Source of the DNA: JAGYLJ01 sp964383545
Lineage (GTDB): Bacteria; Patescibacteriota; Minisyncoccia; Phycocordibacterales; UBA12079
DNA length: 30,128 nt
Direction of reading: 5' to 3'
Assembly (NCBI GenBank): GCA_964383545.1
Contig: CAYLHD010000006.1
Span: forward strand, 1-30,128
The position numbers were made by a program, and so were the translations under genes. The notes beneath the pieces were generated by a model that was given only the letters and a program-made list of their open reading frames with translations, did not search any database and was not told where the DNA came from. Below, piece after piece: positions 28,797-30,128 of the stretch (its first letter is position 1; each line of letters starts with the position of its first letter).

Positions 28797-29570
28797 CTAT
28801 TTTTTCTTTTTATAAACTTTGTTAACAATGAAGTAACCTGCAACCAATGCCAATACTATAATGATAATCCAAATACTAGTTGATCCTGTTGAGCTGTCAC
28901 CTATTGAAGCTGTTTGAGATTCGGCTAGAGTTGTCTGATCGAGACTCTCCTGTTGATTAATTTCTTTGTCTGGTGTTGAAGTTGTAGCTAATGTATCCTC
29001 CATTCTTAATGGAATTTTCGTTGCTGGAGTTATAACATTTAATGGTGTTGGATCAGTATTAGTTCTAGGTGTTTCAACTGGTTTCGGTTGAGGAGTAACT
29101 ACTGGTAAAGCATTAACCGTGTAACTACTTGCTACCGAAGCTGTACCAGCTGACACACCAACGCCCGCTAATTTAACGTCTGAGAAGCTAATAGAGGCTG
29201 CTCCAACGTTTCCTGTGGCAGATAACACTGTGAACAGCGTTGTGTTTGTTATAACACACCCAGGAAGACCTATTGCGAAATTAGGGCTTGAGCAAGTTGG
29301 TACTGTTATAGCCATTACACCACTTGCTACAGTTATACTCTGGCAGATCAGATCGTTAAATACTACCGTTCCTTGAACTGCACAAATCTTGTCGCCAGAG
29401 GTTCCAGCTATTACTGATGTAGTAATATTTGTTCCAGCGTTAACTGTTAATAAGGATGGAGAGGTATATAAAAAATTACCCGCAGCATTTACCGTTCCAA
29501 CAAACCCAACAACAGACAGAAGGATTACTGTTGATAATATGATTTTTGTTTTTATGTTTTTCATGTTCAT
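28797..29570 (-). CDS. Cohesin-like surface protein with C-terminal membrane anchor
   Basis: 257 aa. A signal peptide (KIILSTVILLSVVGFVGTVNA, cleaved after about residue 29) is followed by a beta-rich domain (about 35-153) that looks like a cohesin: LYTSPSLLTVNAGTNITTSV, AVQGTVVFN, then ISFSDVKLAG. A Pro/Thr-rich linker (155-225) leads to a membrane helix (WIIIIVLALVAGYFIVNKVY) and a KKKK stop. So the domain is displayed outside, tethered to the membrane. The gene directly upstream encodes a dockerin, the cognate module, which supports the assignment. Cohesin is called by pattern and context and is less certain than the anchor. Confidence 0.65.
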   Translation of the reverse strand: MNMKNIKTKIILSTVILLSVVGFVGTVNAAGNFLYTSPSLLTVNAGTNITTSVIAGTSGDKICAVQGTVVFNDLICQSITVASGVMAITVPTCSSPNFAIGLPGCVITNTTLFTVLSATGNVGAASISFSDVKLAGVGVSAGTASVASSYTVNALPVVTPQPKPVETPRTNTDPTPLNVITPATKIPLRMEDTLATTSTPDKEINQQESLDQTTLAESQTASIGDSSTGSTSIWIIIIVLALVAGYFIVNKVYKKKK

Positions 29571-29591
29571 AATTTTAATAATTTTAATAAT

Positions 29592-30128
29592 TTATATACT
29601 CCAGTTTGCCATTAATACGGAAAGATCTAATATATCAACCTTACCATCTTGATCTAAGTCAGTAGATAAATCAGCTCCAGTTTGTCCCCATTGAAACATC
29701 ATCAAAGAGAGATCCAACACATCAACCTTACCATCTCCATCTGCATCACCATTTTCGTTTATTGTTCCTACTGAAAAAGTTGCTGAAAGTGTGTGAGCAG
29801 TGGTAACATCGCTAAATGTATAAGTTGCCACTATTCCGACAGAAACTCCATCAACCATCACATCGGCAATCTGGTAACCAACAGCTGGCGTGATAGTATA
29901 TATTTGACTATCTCCTCCATAAGAGACAGATCTTGGACCATTCGGGCTTATCGAACCGTTTGTTCCAGCTGAAGCATTAATCACAAAGTAAGATGTTCCA
30001 CCACCGCCACCTCCGCCACCAGAAGGTGCTGGAGTTGAAGGTACTGGGGTAGGAATAGCAGTTTGAGTATATGTAGCAAAACTAGTAAAATGTTTAGTCC
30101 AAATTACTAAATCAGAACCAACATCTAT
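29592..30128 (-). CDS. Dockerin-bearing surface protein (N-terminus off the right edge)
   Basis: The frame is open from the window edge, 178 codons to the TAA. Order of parts: a beta segment ending DLVIWTKHFTSFATYTQTA; a Pro/Ser and poly-Gly linker; a bacterial B-repeat-like domain (SAGTNGSISPNG, then ITPAVGYQIADVMVDG and YTFSDVTTAHTLSATF); and two dockerin repeats, GDADGDGKVDVLDLSLM and TDLDQDGKVDILDLSVL, with Asp at the calcium-loop positions. A start inside the visible part is not plausible because the fold would be cut. It lies 21 nt before the cohesin-like gene, so the two make an operon. Likely a large extracellular protein. Confidence 0.85.
   Translation of the reverse strand: MDVGSDLVIWTKHFTSFATYTQTAIPTPVPSTPAPSGGGGGGGGTSYFVINASAGTNGSISPNGPRSVSYGGDSQIYTITPAVGYQIADVMVDGVSVGIVATYTFSDVTTAHTLSATFSVGTINENGDADGDGKVDVLDLSLMMFQWGQTGADLSTDLDQDGKVDILDLSVLMANWSI

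Noticed and set aside
1..30128. CRISPR array
   Set aside because: No regularly spaced direct repeats with unique spacers are present and there are no cas genes.

Overview
The window (about 30 kb, AT-rich, standard code) looks like the chromosome of a Patescibacteria/CPR bacterium, most likely of the Parcubacteria type. The basis is the set of reduced housekeeping proteins: an IF-2 of 495 aa without the long N-terminal extension, a 345-aa DnaX without a tau tail or zinc module, a NusB-Nudix fusion, an RNHCP protein and a DUF4446 protein. tRNAs lack an encoded CCA. The assignment is inferred from gene content, not from a marker phylogeny. A run of exactly 100 N (27505-27604) is a scaffold gap, so the last 2.5 kb is linked to the rest only by scaffolding.

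Layout. 1-898: partial HtrA/trypsin-like protein with a degraded catalytic triad. 1000-4300: accessory minus-strand block with a hairpin-rich leader, two tiny membrane proteins, and three tandem paralogues with a C-type-lectin/Fib_succ_major-like fold. Their C-termini look like the variable regions of diversity-generating retroelement (DGR) targets. No reverse transcriptase or template repeat is visible. 4304-7908: cysteine desulfurase, diverging from DUF4446-infB-rbfA. 7928-10204: tRNA-Cys, HNH nuclease, tRNA-Leu, murI, tRNA-Lys, rpmG and tRNA-Trp. 10376-15982: pyrD, a PIF1-like helicase, argS, an RNHCP protein and a VanY-like peptidase. 16083-17834: accessory genes (coiled-coil protein, DUF6941-like, DUF2283/DUF4258 pair). 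18061-21347: tRNA-Gln, dnaX, rnc, nusB-nudix and rpmF. 21520-24681: dnaE. 24746-27415: tRNA-Glu with two degenerate upstream copies, and an element with a large serine recombinase whose last codons lie antisense in the tRNA. After the gap: a strongly structured probable ncRNA, a zinc-ribbon protein, a membrane-anchored cohesin-like protein and a dockerin protein running off the edge.

Three themes stand out. (1) tRNA-Lys, tRNA-Trp and tRNA-Gln are each followed by a related 165-175 nt element. It contains an inverted copy of the T-arm, a conserved hairpin with compensatory changes, and a terminal copy of the tRNA 3' end (exact or nearly so for Lys and Trp, short for Gln). A 54-nt piece of the Gln version recurs 1.25 kb away. 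(2) The three DGR-like paralogues sit in repeated units whose leaders keep the same hairpins by compensatory changes. (3) Many core genes have a -10 box 6-10 nt before the start codon (leaderless mRNA), while several accessory genes have strong Shine-Dalgarno sequences.
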